64,000 bases of DNA from Dolomedes plantarius (lineage: Eukaryota; Arthropoda; Arachnida; Araneae; Dolomedidae), in contig OU015493.1 in assembly GCA_907164885.2 (NCBI GenBank), positions 220,959,677 through 221,023,676 on the forward strand. The letters are read 5' to 3'. A program made the translations under genes and the position numbers. The notes under the pieces were generated by a model. That model was not told the DNA's origin. It made no database searches and saw only the letters and a list, made by a program, of their open reading frames with translations. Numbering within the stretch: the stretch's first letter is position 1; the number at the start of each line of letters is the position of its first letter. This document shows, one piece after another, positions 10,195 to 21,899 of this stretch.

Positions 10195-12733
10195 GTTAAA
10201 AGAGGCCAAAAAGAGGTCGTTTAGTGAATTTATTCAGAATCTTACAGTTAAAGATACGCATGGTAAAGTTAACTATATCATTAAAGATATGAAGCAAAGT
10301 GTTATAGCCAGTATCGTTGATCACGAGGGTGTCATACATGAAACAGAAGATAATATTGAAAAGGCACTTACATCGTATCATTTTAAGACTGAAGAAGATA
10401 CTGAACTGAATGTCGTTGATGATGACAGGGAAATTGAAGATAATGAAATAACGAAACGAGAAGTAGACTTAATTCTAGAGGAAATGCCAATGAATAAAGC
10501 GCCTGGCTATGATGGGGTCACTTTTAGTATAATTATGGAAATTTATAGGGCAGATAGAAACTTCTTATGGAAACTCTATAATAAAATCTGGAAGGAAATG
10601 AAGTTTCCAGCAGTTTGGAAAATAACTAAGGTTATTTATTTTTTAAAGGCTGGAAGGGATCCAAAGAGCCCATCTTCATATAGACCAATTTGTTTGCTGC
10701 CAATATTGGGTAAGGTGATGGATAAAATAATAACCAAAAGACTGGTTTACCACCTAGAAAGCAATGGAATTATCTCTGATAACCAATTTGGTTTCAGAAG
10801 GAACATAAATACTAATACGGCTCTACACAATTTAAAAGGAATAATTGAGGATAATAAAGCTAGACAGGAACATACCTGTATTCTGACTTTAGATATAAGT
10901 AACGCTTTTAATTCAGTCAACAAAAATAGCATTGTCAAAAGTTTAAAAGAATTAAAAATAAGTAAGAATCTCTATAATATAATAATTGACTACTTGCAAG
11001 ATAGGAAGATTAAACTAAGAAATAATGATCTAATGGATTATAATATTGGGGTTCCTCAGGGATCTTCCCTGGGACCTATTCTTTGGCTACTGGTAATTAA
11101 CCCGCTGTTACAGAAGGAATGGGAAGAGGCAAACATTAAAATGCAAGCATTTGCTGACGATCTGATTATTACAATTAGCAGTAAGGTATCTTATAAATTT
11201 ACTCAATATGCGACTAAGATCTTAGACTTGTGTCTAGAATGGGCAAATAATAATAAATTAAAATTTAACACGGATAAATGTTTCTACACGATAATAGCTT
11301 TTAAAAAGCAAATCAAACGAAACCTACAATCAAATTGGGTATGCATGGGATTAAATATTGTAAAGGAGTAAAGTATTTGGGTATACTCTTGGATAAAGAC
11401 CTAAATTTTATGCAACATCTGGTGGAAGTACAGGATAAGGCTCTTAGAGTGATGTACGGTCTGGCAAGGTACAGTAAGAAGACTTGGGGCTTCAGGCCCA
11501 GTATATTGAAAGAAATATATAAAGTAATAATAGAAAAAATTATCCTTTATGGGGCCCCATTCTGGTTCAAGAATACAGTAAGACAAAACAATTTATTAAA
11601 TAAAATTTAAAGACCTTTCTTACTGAGCATTACAAAATGCTATAAAACAGTTTCAACGAACGCATTGGCCGTACTGGCAGGTTGTATGCCTTTAGATCTC
11701 AGAGCTGAAATTGACTACAAAATGTTTGAAATATATTACAAGGAACAAGGAATAAAAGTTATGGATATAAATTTCAGCAAAAATAATTGCGAATTGGCGA
11801 ACAGACCTATAAAACGTGAGACTGATTTATGGACAATAAACTGGACATTTGATTTAATTCCAATTACTGATATTAATTATTACACGGATGGCTCCCGCAT
11901 GAATGGAAAAACTGGGGCAGGTATTAATAAATATATTAAGGATTTAAAAGTATTGGAAATAAAACAAAGGCTATCTGATAATGCAAGTTCCTTCAGTGCT
12001 GAACTGTATGCAATACAACTGGCTATTGAAGATGCTATTAGACAAGGTCATAAAGCAATTGATATTTATTCAGACTCACGTAGTGCGTTACAGGCATTAA
12101 ATACACTCAGTTTTAAAAGTGAGATGGTGGATAACATCAAAAAATTAGTTCAAACTTCGGGACTTAATGTCGCACTACATTGGATAAAAGCGCATATTGG
12201 GATTGATAAAAATGAAGCAGTTGATCAGACTGCAAAAGAAGCAACTAAATTGGAAGTAATAAATAAAGAAATTAAATGGACTAGAAATCAAGTAAAATCA
12301 AAATTATTTCAAATGGCGGAACACGTCTGGCAAGATAGGTGGAACAATACAACTGCTGGAACTAGAGTAAGAGAAATTTTTCCTCAAGTTAAAACTGACA
12401 GGCTAAGTGCAGATTTTTACATAAACCAAGCAATCACTGGACATGGGTCATTTGGTAGTTATCAAAGCAGATTTCACGGAAAAAGTAGCACTTGCTCTTG
12501 TGGTACTGAACAATCGGTGGAGCACTGTATGATAGTATGCAGTCAATTTAATAATAATCGCAGAATCTTACCTACCAATATTGATATCTGGAATAAGAAT
12601 AGGTTTTTTAATGATTATTACTGTAGAAGAGCCATAAGAAAAATAGTTATGGCCCTTATGGCTCTTCATTATCCGATTTCATAGATATTCTATTTCGTTG
12701 TGTGTTACACAATTAGCATAAGTCCCCCCCCCC

Positions 12734-12772
<39 letters not shown>

Positions 12773-12809
12773 GCATAACCGAAAGGTTGGGTCGTTTATA
12801 TTTGTATCT
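10195..12809 (+). mobile_element. 5'-truncated R1/I-group LINE
   Basis: Inserted in Tc1-C with a 15-bp target duplication TTAAGTAATTTAGCA (10180-10194) and TTAAGTAATTTAACA (12810-12824, one mismatch). Copy 2 has the uninterrupted site at about 39835. The element begins inside the second ORF and has no gag or endonuclease region, as expected from aborted target-primed reverse transcription. Its 3' UTR contains a C run and a 33-T tract (about 12727-12769) and then ends GTATCTT rather than in poly-A. Confidence 0.92.
10289..12684 (+). pseudogene. LINE reverse transcriptase and RNase H (ORF2 fragment)
   Basis: Reverse transcriptase blocks appear in order: KAPGYDGV, SYRPICLLP, QFGFRR, LDISNAFNSVN, GVPQGSSLGP and the catalytic FADD. 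RNase H follows: YTDGS (Asp), SAELYAIQLA (Glu), IYSDSRSALQAL (Asp) and the HWIKAHIG region. A C-terminal CSCGTEQSVEHCMIVC is a CCHC-like knuckle usual in R1-type elements. A frameshift near 11340-11370 and a TAA at about 11608 divide it into three pieces. RNase H after the RT and the C-terminal knuckle favour the I/R1 group over Jockey or CR1. It would copy its own RNA at a nicked target. This copy cannot. Confidence 0.93.
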
Positions 12810-13305
12810 TTAAGTAATTTAACAATATTCCGCACTGATTTACCACAACTATGATGAAAAATGATCAATTTTCGATCAATGCTGTTTGAAGTTTCTTTGC
12901 GAGCCATTTTTAAATAATAAATAGAATATTACGGAATAGGCAAGCAAAAATTAAAGCTAAACGATATTTTAAATGCCACCACAATTCAAAAATAAAAATA
13001 AAGCGCCAGGCGATAATTTTAGTTATGAATTTATCCGAAAATATTTCAGTGTACGATGACTTTTGTGAGATAAAGTTTTTGTTACTTTTTGATTATTGGT
13101 GTCTTAAAAATAAAGTTTTACTATGTTTTCAAAATATTTCGTATAGTTTTGTTAAGAATAGATTATAAATCTTATTATTAAATGCCCATTCTGTAATATT
13201 TATTTTAATTAATGGATAGATCCCTATTTCATTGAAAATCGTAAGTGTACGAACACATTTTGGAGTCACTGTAGGTGTTCATATTCAAAATGAACTATTT
13301 CCCTT

Positions 13306-13890
13306 TTGGAACAAAAAATAAGACATGAAATAATATTACTCTTAAAATTTTGTAAATTTTATTCTATTCTTTTATATTCCCCCCCTGATCTAAGCAACCA
13401 AGACCGACTTACTGTTATAGTAAGATTTGTTCTATTAAATAATAAATCAAAGCAAATAGAAATTAGGGAGCTTTTTGGGGGGATTTATTTCAATATCAGA
13501 TTTCCTTGAAACAGATAAATCAAATAGGTCTACGAAATGTAAATATGTGGAAAGTATGTTACATGATCCATTTAAAATGAAAAATATATTATAGCTGAAG
13601 ATTTATGCGATGAAACTGACAACGTTGCCCTCTATATTTCCCTTGAAATGAACGCGTTAAATGTGATTCAATACCTATTTATAAACAACCTCATCTATCT
13701 GTTTCCAAATTTAGTGATTACCATACGAATTTTATTAACATTGCCTGTGACTGTGGCTAGCGGGGAAAGAACCTTTTCAAAACTTAAAATAATAAAAAAT
13801 TGTTTGAGATCTACAATGGGACAAGAAAGGCTTTCAGACTTATCTATTATTAGCATCGAAAAGGACATTTCGGAAGATATAGATGATTAG
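13306..13890 (+). pseudogene. hAT-A transposase fragments incl. dimerisation region
   Basis: The frame from 13306 encodes the DUF4371-like piece QKIRHEI…VRFVLLNNKSKQIEIRE. After an internal deletion, 13648-13890 encodes the C-terminal hAT dimerisation region (NLIYLFPNL, LPVTVASGERTFSKLK, STMGQERLSDLSIISIE). This arrangement is typical of ZMYM1-like/TTF-domain hAT proteins. N-terminal parts are lost or lie left of Tc1-C. No intact frame remains. Confidence 0.88.
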
Positions 13891-14215
13891 ATATTATAAC
13901 AGAATTTGCATTAAAAAAGGCAAGGAAAGAAAAGATTATCTTTTTGACTGACTTATTAAGTATATGTATTAATAGATATGTGTTGTATGTATTTAATATA
14001 ACGTATTCATTTAGTTGTTATATCAATAAAAGTTGTTATCAATTTAGTTGTTATATATAAAAAATAAACTGAATTTATAATATTTTCTGTAATTCGTTGT
14101 TTCATTTAAGGTAAAAATATTCCAGAGAAATTCCAATTAATCCATACGGTATGAGGGGGGGGGGAGGGGAAATTATTCTCGCACACGTGTGGCAGCTACC
14201 CTAGAAACTGCCCTG

Positions 14216-14686
14216 TTTTTACTAGCACATTAAAAGCTACTAAATTACTGTCAACATTCATACAAACACACACTTTCTAATTTTATCTCTGATGAGATGG
14301 AGTTTGTTTTTATGAAGCATATTCGGAAAATATGAATACGGTTCATATTAATGGGTGTTAAAACTTATAAAGTATTTGTACCTACATTTACATCTACGTT
14401 GGTCAGCTATGTGAAATTTATTTTCAGTCATCAATTATTTTTGTTTCATTTCCTCGATTCATTCTTTATTGTTCTATACATCACTAGGTATAAAGTATGC
14501 GAATAAATACTGTAAAAATGACGAATAAAATTCAATGTACCTCAATATTTTAATAACAATATTATGACTGTATAGAGGTTTAAAAATGTATGATATGTTT
14601 TTAGTGTTTAATCTGTTAAACATTTATTCAAATGCATTCGGACTCAATTTCGTTTAAAAGAGAACTGTCACTCGAAGAAGGGGAGT
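14216..14686. other. Non-coding DNA between hAT-A and hAT-B
   Basis: No ORF or terminal repeats recognised. It ends with ACTCGAAG, the 8-bp target sequence of hAT-B. The same sequence follows hAT-A in copy 2 (41232-41699). Confidence 0.5.
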
Positions 14687-15035
14687 AGCTACCGTGTACC
14701 AGGCACACCAATCATGAGGGGCGCAAAATTTGAAAGAGTGAAATAAAAATTTGTGAAAACTTTTGTATAAATAATTTCGATTTGTCAGATGTTCTATAAA
14801 ATATACAAAAAATAATTGAAATATTTTTAAGTAAATAAAACTGTAAGTACCAAAATATATTAGAATGTACTTGATTTACCATAATTTTTAATTTCAGAAA
14901 ATTTTCACTTTAAATTTAACGCTTTATATACCTCTAATAAACCTATAAAAATGTATGATGATTGCTAAGAATGCATAAAAACACTAGTATAGGCACTTTC
15001 TATACATATTATAAGTTGTGTTTTACTGCAAAGAA
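14687..15035 (+). mobile_element. hAT-B 5' end fragment
   Basis: Follows ACTCGAAG and begins AAGGGGAGTAGCTACCGTGT, matching the left end of hAT-B at 41700. It stays collinear until about 15035, where it changes to unrelated DNA. A short hairpin present near the copy-2 terminus (GGAGCAGTT…AACTGCTCC) is absent here. The following 15036-15175 has no gene. It carries GGTTGGAGACCCC near 15149, which resembles another hAT end. Confidence 0.78.
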
Positions 15036-15179
15036 GTTTTACTGCTCATTATGTGTAGGTATTATTAACCAAGTATAAATTCATCTTGAAAAACTAAATG
15101 GTGTCCACCGTCCGATCGGTATTCTAGAATAATCTCTTAGGTACAAGAAGGTTGGAGACCCCCTGAATTAGAATATCTC

Positions 15180-16060
15180 AAAAAGAAAAGAAACCATGTG
15201 ATCAGCATTTAATAAATTAAATTCTAAAAATTAATCTTTAAAAATCCACCAAAAATCAGAAAGTGAAGGTAAAGATTAAAAAAAGATTTTTCCTTTTAAA
15301 GGAATTTTTAGGATCTTTCTCCTGATATAAATTTTATAGCCCTCAGATTATTATTTTAAATGCAAACTTTAAATAATGCTACAAAAACAGCTTAAAAATT
15401 CAATTTTTAAAAATCTAAGAGTTTTTCAAAAATCTTTCTTAGTGCACCCCTACACTATAAGAATAATCTCGCCATGCAAAATTTCAGCCCTTTAGGTCCA
15501 GCGGTTTGGTCTGTGCGTTATATGCCAGTCAGTCAATCAGTCAGTCAGTCAGTTGCGGAACTGTTTTATATATATCAATATATATAATACAGTTCCGTAA
15601 CTGACTGACTATATAGATATATATATAAAACAATTCCATAACTGACTGACTGATTGACTGACTCACATATAACACACAGACCAAACCGCTGGATCTAAAG
15701 GGCTGAAATTTTGAATGGCAACTCTTCTTATAGTGTAGGTGTGCACTATGTAAGATTTTTGAAAAATTCTTCTTAGATTTTTAAAAACTAAATTTTAAGC
15801 TGTTTTAGTAACTTTTTTTAAAAATTTGCATTTAAAATAATTTGAGGGTGATAAAATTTATATCACGAGAAAGATCGTAAAAATCCCTTTAAATTGAAAT
15901 TATCTTCGAATCTTTACATTCGTTTTCTGATATTTGGTAAATTTTAAAGATTAATTTTTAGAATTTAATTTATTAAATGCTGAAAATGTGATTCCTTTTT
16001 CTGGTACTTTAAATTACTTTATCGTCACGTGCTTAACAATGAAATAGACAAAAATATTTT
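15180..16060. repeat. Large palindrome of two opposed Helitron ends
   Basis: The left arm, a minus-strand Helitron 5' region (about 15180-15590), and the right arm, a plus-strand Helitron (about 15600-16060), are reverse complements. They share the GACTGACT repeats, the ACCAAACCGCTGGA block and the AT-rich interior. The centre is an AT stretch with a second short CAGTTCCGTAACTGAC end inserted. Such a structure could extrude a cruciform or cause assembly artefacts. Confidence 0.75.
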
Positions 16061-16352
16061 TTTCTTACTAATGCGGGAGAAGATTTAACATTATCCAAAA
16101 ATATATTAAAATGCAGTAAATTATATGTTCCTCAAACTGTACTATATTAATTGTACTATATTCTTTAGATTCTATTAGATTCTTTATGTTCTATTAGATT
16201 TGATTTGGATATTTTCTTCTCCATTATTTTGTCTATAAAAATATCCGTTGAGATTTTTTTATAAATATATATTTTTTTGGCATTAATTGCATACATTGAC
16301 CGTTCTATTTAAATTGAATGTACTCCTTAGCGAAGCACGGGTATTTAGCTAG
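15600..16352 (+). mobile_element. Non-autonomous Helitron, plus strand
   Basis: The 5' side has ATATATATATAAAAC followed by GACTGACTGATTGACTGACT and ACAGACCAAACCGCTGGA. The 3' end reads CTTAGCGAAGCACGGGTATT followed by TAGCTAG at 16346-16352, with host T next. The 5' TC is obscured by the AT-rich junction, so the start is approximate. It has no coding capacity and is repeated at about 17639-18400. Confidence 0.65.
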
Positions 16353-16410
16353 TATAAAATACAATGTATAAATACATTCAAATTAAATACAATGTCAGTG
16401 TATGAAATTA

Positions 16411-16444
<34 letters not shown>

Positions 16445-16446
16445 TA

Positions 16447-16507
<61 letters not shown>
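16411..16507. repeat. (AT)n microsatellite
   Basis: A nearly pure AT dinucleotide tract with short interruptions, directly bordering a Helitron 3' end at 16508. The YIYIYI-type reading frames across it are artefacts. Confidence 0.95.
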
Positions 16508-16508
<1 letters not shown>

Positions 16509-16971
16509 TAGCATTATTGCCCGGTGTTGCCCGTGTAGATATATAGATATAAAATTTTTCATGCATTCCATCTCAAAAAAATACTGGGCTGCACCCCCGC
16601 TCTTCATGTTCATCTGGCCAGTTGTGTTTATTTGGGGAGCCAGGACCAAAGGTCATTACCAACCCTCTTCCTCCCGCGCATTGGAATTTGCCCCCCCCCC
16701 TTCACCCCCCCCCCAAAAAAAAAATAAGATCTCTCTTAACGCAGCTGGTTGTGGTGACGGGGCTCCACAGGTAGTCGCGCACCTCTTTGAGGCACAAAAA
16801 TCATTAAAAAAATTAATTTAAAAAAACTAATTGAGCCCCAAATTTCGTTTTTCCTGATTTAAGTTTCTCTGGTCCTAAACATTAACTCTGCCGAATTTGG
16901 TCCCGGTGGGTGAAACAGTCTATGATTCTATAGCGGACAAATAAATAGTCGAGCTCTTTTATATATATAGA
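16508..16971 (-). mobile_element. Short Helitron (464 bp)
   Basis: On the minus strand, TCTATATATATAAAAGAGCT starts the element at 16971 and …CGGGCAACACCGGGC followed by AATAATGCTAG ends it at 16508. The 3' CTAG and stem-loop follow Helitron rules. Poly-C/poly-A near 16690-16725 differs from the duplicate at 18572-19036. No credible ORF. Confidence 0.78.
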
Positions 16972-16990
16972 TATATATTTATATAATCTA

Positions 16991-17624
16991 CTAGCTGAAA
17001 ACCGCACTTCACTACGGAGTACATTCAAATTAAATACAACGATCTATTTTTTTTGGACAATGTCCAATCGTCTGCCGCATCAGCAAGAAAAAAATTTATT
17101 TTTGTCAGTTTATTTCGTTCTTATGCACGTGCCGAAAAATTAGTTTAATGTATCACAAAAAGAAAAGAAACCACGTGACCAGCATTTAATAAATTAAATT
17201 CTAAAAAATGGTCTTTGAAAATTCATCAAAAATCAGAAAAGGGAGGGGGGGGGGGTAAAGATTCGAAAAATATTTCATTTTAAAGGAATTTGTATGATCT
17301 TTCTCGCGATATAAATTTTAATGCAAACTTTAAATGCAAACTTAAAATAGTTACAACAACAGCTTAAAATTTGATCTTTCTCGTGATATAAATTTTAATG
17401 CAAACTTTAAATGCAAACTTAAAATAGTTACAACAACAGCTTAAAAATTTAATTAAAAAAATTCGAAGAATTTTTCAAAAATCTTTCTTAGTGCACCCCT
17501 ACACTATAAGAATAATCTCGCCATGCAAAATTTCAGCCCTTTAGGTCCAGCGGTTTGGTCTGTGCGTTATATGCCAGTCAGTCAATCAGTCAGTCAGTCA
17601 GTTGCGGAACTGTTTTATATATAT
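16991..17624 (-). mobile_element. Helitron, minus strand
   Basis: The 3' end is at 16991: plus CTAGCTGAAAACCGCACTTC, which on the minus strand gives a hairpin plus CAGCTAG, with A to its left. The 5' GACT region and GGAACTGTTTTATATATA are near 17575-17624. The body is AT-rich and non-coding. The homologue at 19056-19668 ends with the alternative GTTACGGAACTG terminus, so the tandem copies have been reshuffled. Confidence 0.65.
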
Positions 17625-17638
17625 CAATATATATAATA

Positions 17639-18400
17639 CAGTTCCGTAACTGACTGACTATATAGATATATATATAAAACAATTCCATAACTGACTGACT
17701 GATTGACTGACTCACATATAACACACAGACCAAACCGCTGGATCTAAAGGGCTGAAATTTTGAATGGCAACTCTTCTTATAGTGTAGGTGTGCACTATGT
17801 AAGATTTTTGAAAAATTCTTCTTAGATTTTTAAAAACTAAATTTTAAGCTGTTTTAGTAACTTTTTTTAAAATTTGCATTTAAAATAATTTGAGGGTGAT
17901 AAAATTTATATCACGAGAAAGATCGTAAAAATCCCTTTAAATTGAAATTATCTTCGAATCTTTACATTCGTTTTCTGATATTTGGTAAATTTTAAAGATT
18001 AATTTTTAGAATTTAATTTATTAAATGCTGAAAATGTGATTCCTTTTTCTGGTACTTTAAATTACTTTATCGTCACGTGCTTAACAATGAAATAGACAAA
18101 AATATTTTTTTCTTACTAATGCGGGAGAAGATTTAACATTATCCAAAAATATATTAAAATGCAGTAAATTATATGTTCCTCAAACTGTACTATATTAATT
18201 GTACTATATTCTTTAGATTCTATTAGATTCTTTATGTTCTATTAGATTTGATTTGGATATTTTCTTCTCCATTATTTTGTCTATAAAAATATCCGTTGAG
18301 ATTTTTTTATAAATATATATTTTTTTGGCATTAATTGCATACATTGACCGTTCTATTTAAATTGAATGTACTCCTTAGCGAAGCACGGGTATTTAGCTAG
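17639..18400 (+). mobile_element. Helitron, plus strand, duplicate unit
   Basis: Duplicate of 15600-16352, ending GGGTATTTAGCTAG at 18400 with T following. It is part of the 2.05-kb tandem duplication. Confidence 0.65.
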
Positions 18401-18457
18401 TATAAATACAATGTATAAATACATTCAAATTAAATACAATGTCAGTGTATGAAATTA

Positions 18458-19036
<579 letters not shown>

Positions 19037-19055
19037 TATATATTTATATAATCTA

Positions 19056-19668
19056 CTAGCTGAAAACCGCACTTCACTACGGAGTACATTCAAATTAAAT
19101 ACAACGATCTATTTTTTTTGGACAATGTCCAATCGTCTGCCGCATCAGCAAGAAAAAAATTTATTTTTGTCAGTTTATTTCGTTCTTATGCACGTGCCGA
19201 AAAATTAGTTTAATGTATCACAAAAAGAAAAGAAACCACGTGACCAGCATTTAATAAATTAAATTCTAAAAAATGGTCTTTGAAAATTCATCAAAAATCA
19301 GAAAAGGGAGGGGGGGGGGTAAAGATTCGAAAAATATTTCATTTTAAAGGAATTTGTATGATCTTTCTCGCGATATAAATTTTAATGCAAACTTTAAATG
19401 CAAACTTAAAATAGTTACAACAACAGCTTAAAATTTGATCTTTCTCGTGATATAAATTTTAATGCAAACTTTAAATGCAAACTTAAAATAGTTACAACAA
19501 CAGCTTAAAAATTTAATTAAAAAAATTCGAAGAATTTTTCAAAAATCTTTCTTAGTGCACCCCTACACTATAAGAAAAATTGCCATAAAATTTCAACCCT
19601 TTAGTTCCATCTGTTTGGTTTGTGCGTTATCTGTTAGTCAGTTACGGAACTGTTTTTTTATATATAGA
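19056..19668 (-). mobile_element. Helitron, minus strand, chimeric
   Basis: The 3' side (from CTAG at 19056) matches 16991 onward. The 5' side from about 19560 matches 90-202, including the TC end at 19667-19668. It abuts the next Helitron at 19669, exactly as 202 abuts 203. The switch of homology marks a recombination or template-switch point near 19560-19580. Confidence 0.65.
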
Positions 19669-20299
19669 CTACCTGAATACCCGCACTTCGCTACGGAGTA
19701 CATTCAAATTAAATACAACTGTCAATGTATGTAATTAATGCCAAAAAAAGATAATATATATATATATATTTATAAAAAAATCGTAAGGGATATTTTTATA
19801 GACAAAATAATGTCCAATCGTCTGCCGCATTAGCAAGAAAAAAAATACTTTTTTTTGTCTAATTAGTTGTTATGCACGTGACGATAAATTTATTTAAAGT
19901 ACAAGAAAAAGAAGTCACGTGATCAGCATTTAATAAATTAAATTTTAAATATAAATCTTTAAAATTCACGAAAAATCAAAAAATAGAGGTAAAGATTCGA
20001 AGAAGATCTCATTTTAAATGATTTTTTATGATCTTTCTCGTGATATAAATTTTATAACCCTCAAGTTATTATTTTAAATGCAAACTTAAAAAAAGTTACA
20101 AAAACAGCTTAAAAAATTAATTTTAAAAAATCTAAGAAGAATTTTTTTTAAATCTTTCTTAGTAGACCCTACACTATAAGAATAATCGCCTTACAAAATT
20201 TCAGCCCTTTAGGTCCAGTGGTTTGGTCTTTGCGTTGTATGTCAGTCAATCAATCAGTCAGTCAGTAAGTCAGTCAGTTACGGAACTGTTTTATATATA
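19669..20299 (-). mobile_element. Helitron homologous to 203-820, split by Helitron-A
   Basis: Matches 203-811 closely. Its TATA-rich 5' end is interrupted at 20299/20300 by Helitron-A. The missing TAGATATATAATAAAT resumes at 25596. Confidence 0.8.
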
Positions 20300-21229
20300 T
20301 CTAATATATAAAAATGAATGTTTGTATCTCTGTAATTGTATAGAAATCCACAGTTTAGGAGCAACGATCGTGAAATTTTACATACAGGCGTCTTTAAAAA
20401 CAGCCGAGGGTCTGAAAAACTTCAAAAATCGAAATTAATTACCGTTGATTTTTAATTAATAAAAAACCAAGAATTTTGAAACTAAATGTAAGCTGTTACA
20501 CTTTGTGGAATCACCCCTCTGAATATGGCGTCCACGTTAGGGTTAGCTGGCAAACAGCGAGCGAAAAGATAAAAATAAATAAAATCAAAAAGTTTCAAGT
20601 TATATATTAAACCAGAATAATAAATGAAAATAATAATCTTTCAAGTGAGATTTTATACTCTAAAATAAATCGGATCCAACGGCATATTGACACTATCACA
20701 CGCGATGGAAAATTCGAATCAACCACACTAAGTGTCAGGAGATCTTTTTTAATCGCTACTGCAACCCCCCTGGCTTATGTCTTTGTGTCTATTGAAGAGT
20801 TGAAGACTAAGCTTCTATCCTGCTAACTTATTTCTGACTTAAAACTCCTCTCACTCCATAAATACATGTATATTCACCAACCCATAGCAACTTTCCAGTA
20901 AACTTAGTCGAATATTTTCCTCTTTACTCAGTAAATTTTCATGTCATTGTGGCGCATTCAGCAAAAGCTTTCCTTTATTACTCTACACGAAGCGGGTTCG
21001 AATACGGATCGTTTAAATTTTGCTAAACCTGTATTTTCAGCTTTTTTATGGAGGCTTTTTTATTTCAGCTTTTATTTTATTATTTTTTAAATTATTATTA
21101 TTATTATTTTTATTTATTATTTTTTTAAAATTATTTTTATTTTATTTTATTATTTTTAAAAATTATTTTTTTAATTTTATTTTATTTTTCATATTATTAA
21201 TGTGTATAACATTTCGTATACTTTTTTTC

Positions 21230-21740
21230 TATGTTATTTATACTGTGTTTAGTTTTTTAATGGATTTTGATAGGTTTATTATAAATTTATATATTTTATG
21301 TTTTACTTTTCAGGATTTTTTGTCCAAAGATAAAGGCTAAATCTTTTCTATGTTATTTATACTGTATTTGGTTTTTAAATTGATTTTGGTTAACAAACAT
21401 TCGACAATTTGACATTTTTACTTTTCAGCTTTACTTTTCAAAATTCTTTACTTTCCTAAAGACAATTTGACATTTTTCCTTTTCAGCTTTTACTCGTTTA
21501 TTATAAATGTATATATTTTATGCTTTACTTTTCAGGGTTTTTTTGCTCCAATGATGAAACGCTAAATCTAGCTGAATTCTAAAGAAATTATTGTAAATTT
21601 ATGGTTTTTTATGTTGGGTGTTTTTTTATTCATGCGTATAACATTTGACATGCTTTTTATTCTATTTTATTTATACTGTGTTTAGTTTTTAAATTGATTT
21701 TGGTTAGCAAACATTCTTAAAATCCCGGGCAACGCCGGAT
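21230..21740. repeat. Degenerate internal repeats of Helitron-A
   Basis: The module TTTATACTGTGTTTAGTTTT followed by AAATTGATTTTGGTTA and CAAACATT recurs at about 21238, 21350, 21670, 25365 and 25512, with CCAATGATGAAACGCTAA nearby. This suggests Helitron-A grew by internal duplication or by serial insertion of related Helitron 3' ends. Confidence 0.6.
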
Positions 21741-21899
21741 AAATTATCACCTGTGTAGGTTGATAATTTATAAATTTTAAAACTGTTACCACATGTATAT
21801 TTACAGATCCACAAGAACTTTCCAATATTTTTAATTAATAAATAACTAACAACTTTTGAAACATGCGATTCTGGATTCATAGGCGTTCAGTAGATGGCG

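Larger units (their letters stand above)
9249..12907 (-). pseudogene. Tc1-C transposase, split by LINE and stops
   Basis: The start is MARKET at 12907. The first ~33 codons lie right of the LINE and the rest spans 10163-9249. A TAA at about 9864 replaces the Ser codon of copy 2, and further stops fall around 9552-9582. Motifs seen are LFADESKF (first catalytic Asp), FLDQDKDP (second Asp, variant of the usual QQDNDPKH) and SPDLNSIEHFW (Glu). The layout is that of a Tc1-proper DD34E enzyme of about 340 residues. The copy is dead, and the LINE lies in the opposite orientation. Confidence 0.9.
8977..13271 (-). mobile_element. Tc1/mariner transposon Tc1-C, copy 1, split by a LINE
   Basis: The ends are CAGTGGCTAACAAAAGTGTT and its inverted counterpart ending …CACATTTTGGAGTCACTG. 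Both continue into GTACACTTACGATTTTCAAT, giving a long inverted repeat of about 60 bp or more. TA flanks both sides (8975-8976 and 13272-13273). The host site is the hAT-A coding sequence, intact in the copy at 48773-48790. Without the 2615-bp LINE the element is about 1.66 kb. Confidence 0.93.
8461..14215 (+). mobile_element. hAT-A transposon, copy 1, interrupted by Tc1-C and LINE
   Basis: Aligns with the fuller hAT-A at 45046-50654. 8461-8976 matches its 5' region up to an intron-to-CDS deletion near 8915. After Tc1-C, 13272-14215 matches its CDS and 3' end, closing with CTAGAAACTGCCCTG (3' inverted repeat). Excising Tc1-C rejoins the sequence exactly as at 48773-48790. A second internal deletion of about 0.9 kb near 13495 is shared with copy 2. 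The 5' TIR is not recognisable and the target duplication was not confirmed. Confidence 0.85.
821..15035. repeat. Segmental duplication, copy 1
   Basis: This stretch matches 32158-42078 in the same orientation and order: Tc1-A, Tigger end, Helitron, GC-rich island, Tc1-B, Tc1-C, hAT-A 3' part and hAT-B 5' end. Similarity is very high by eye, with mostly single-base differences. Copy 1 alone carries the LINE (10195-12809) and keeps about 7493-9007, which is missing from copy 2. The left border is the Helitron end at 820. The right border is near 15035/42078, inside hAT-B. Exact identity needs an alignment. Confidence 0.85.

Noticed and set aside
21020..21340. 106-codon Phe/Leu-rich ORF resembling membrane segments
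   Set aside because: T-rich low-complexity DNA inside Helitron-A; the hydrophobicity comes from TTT/TTA codons.
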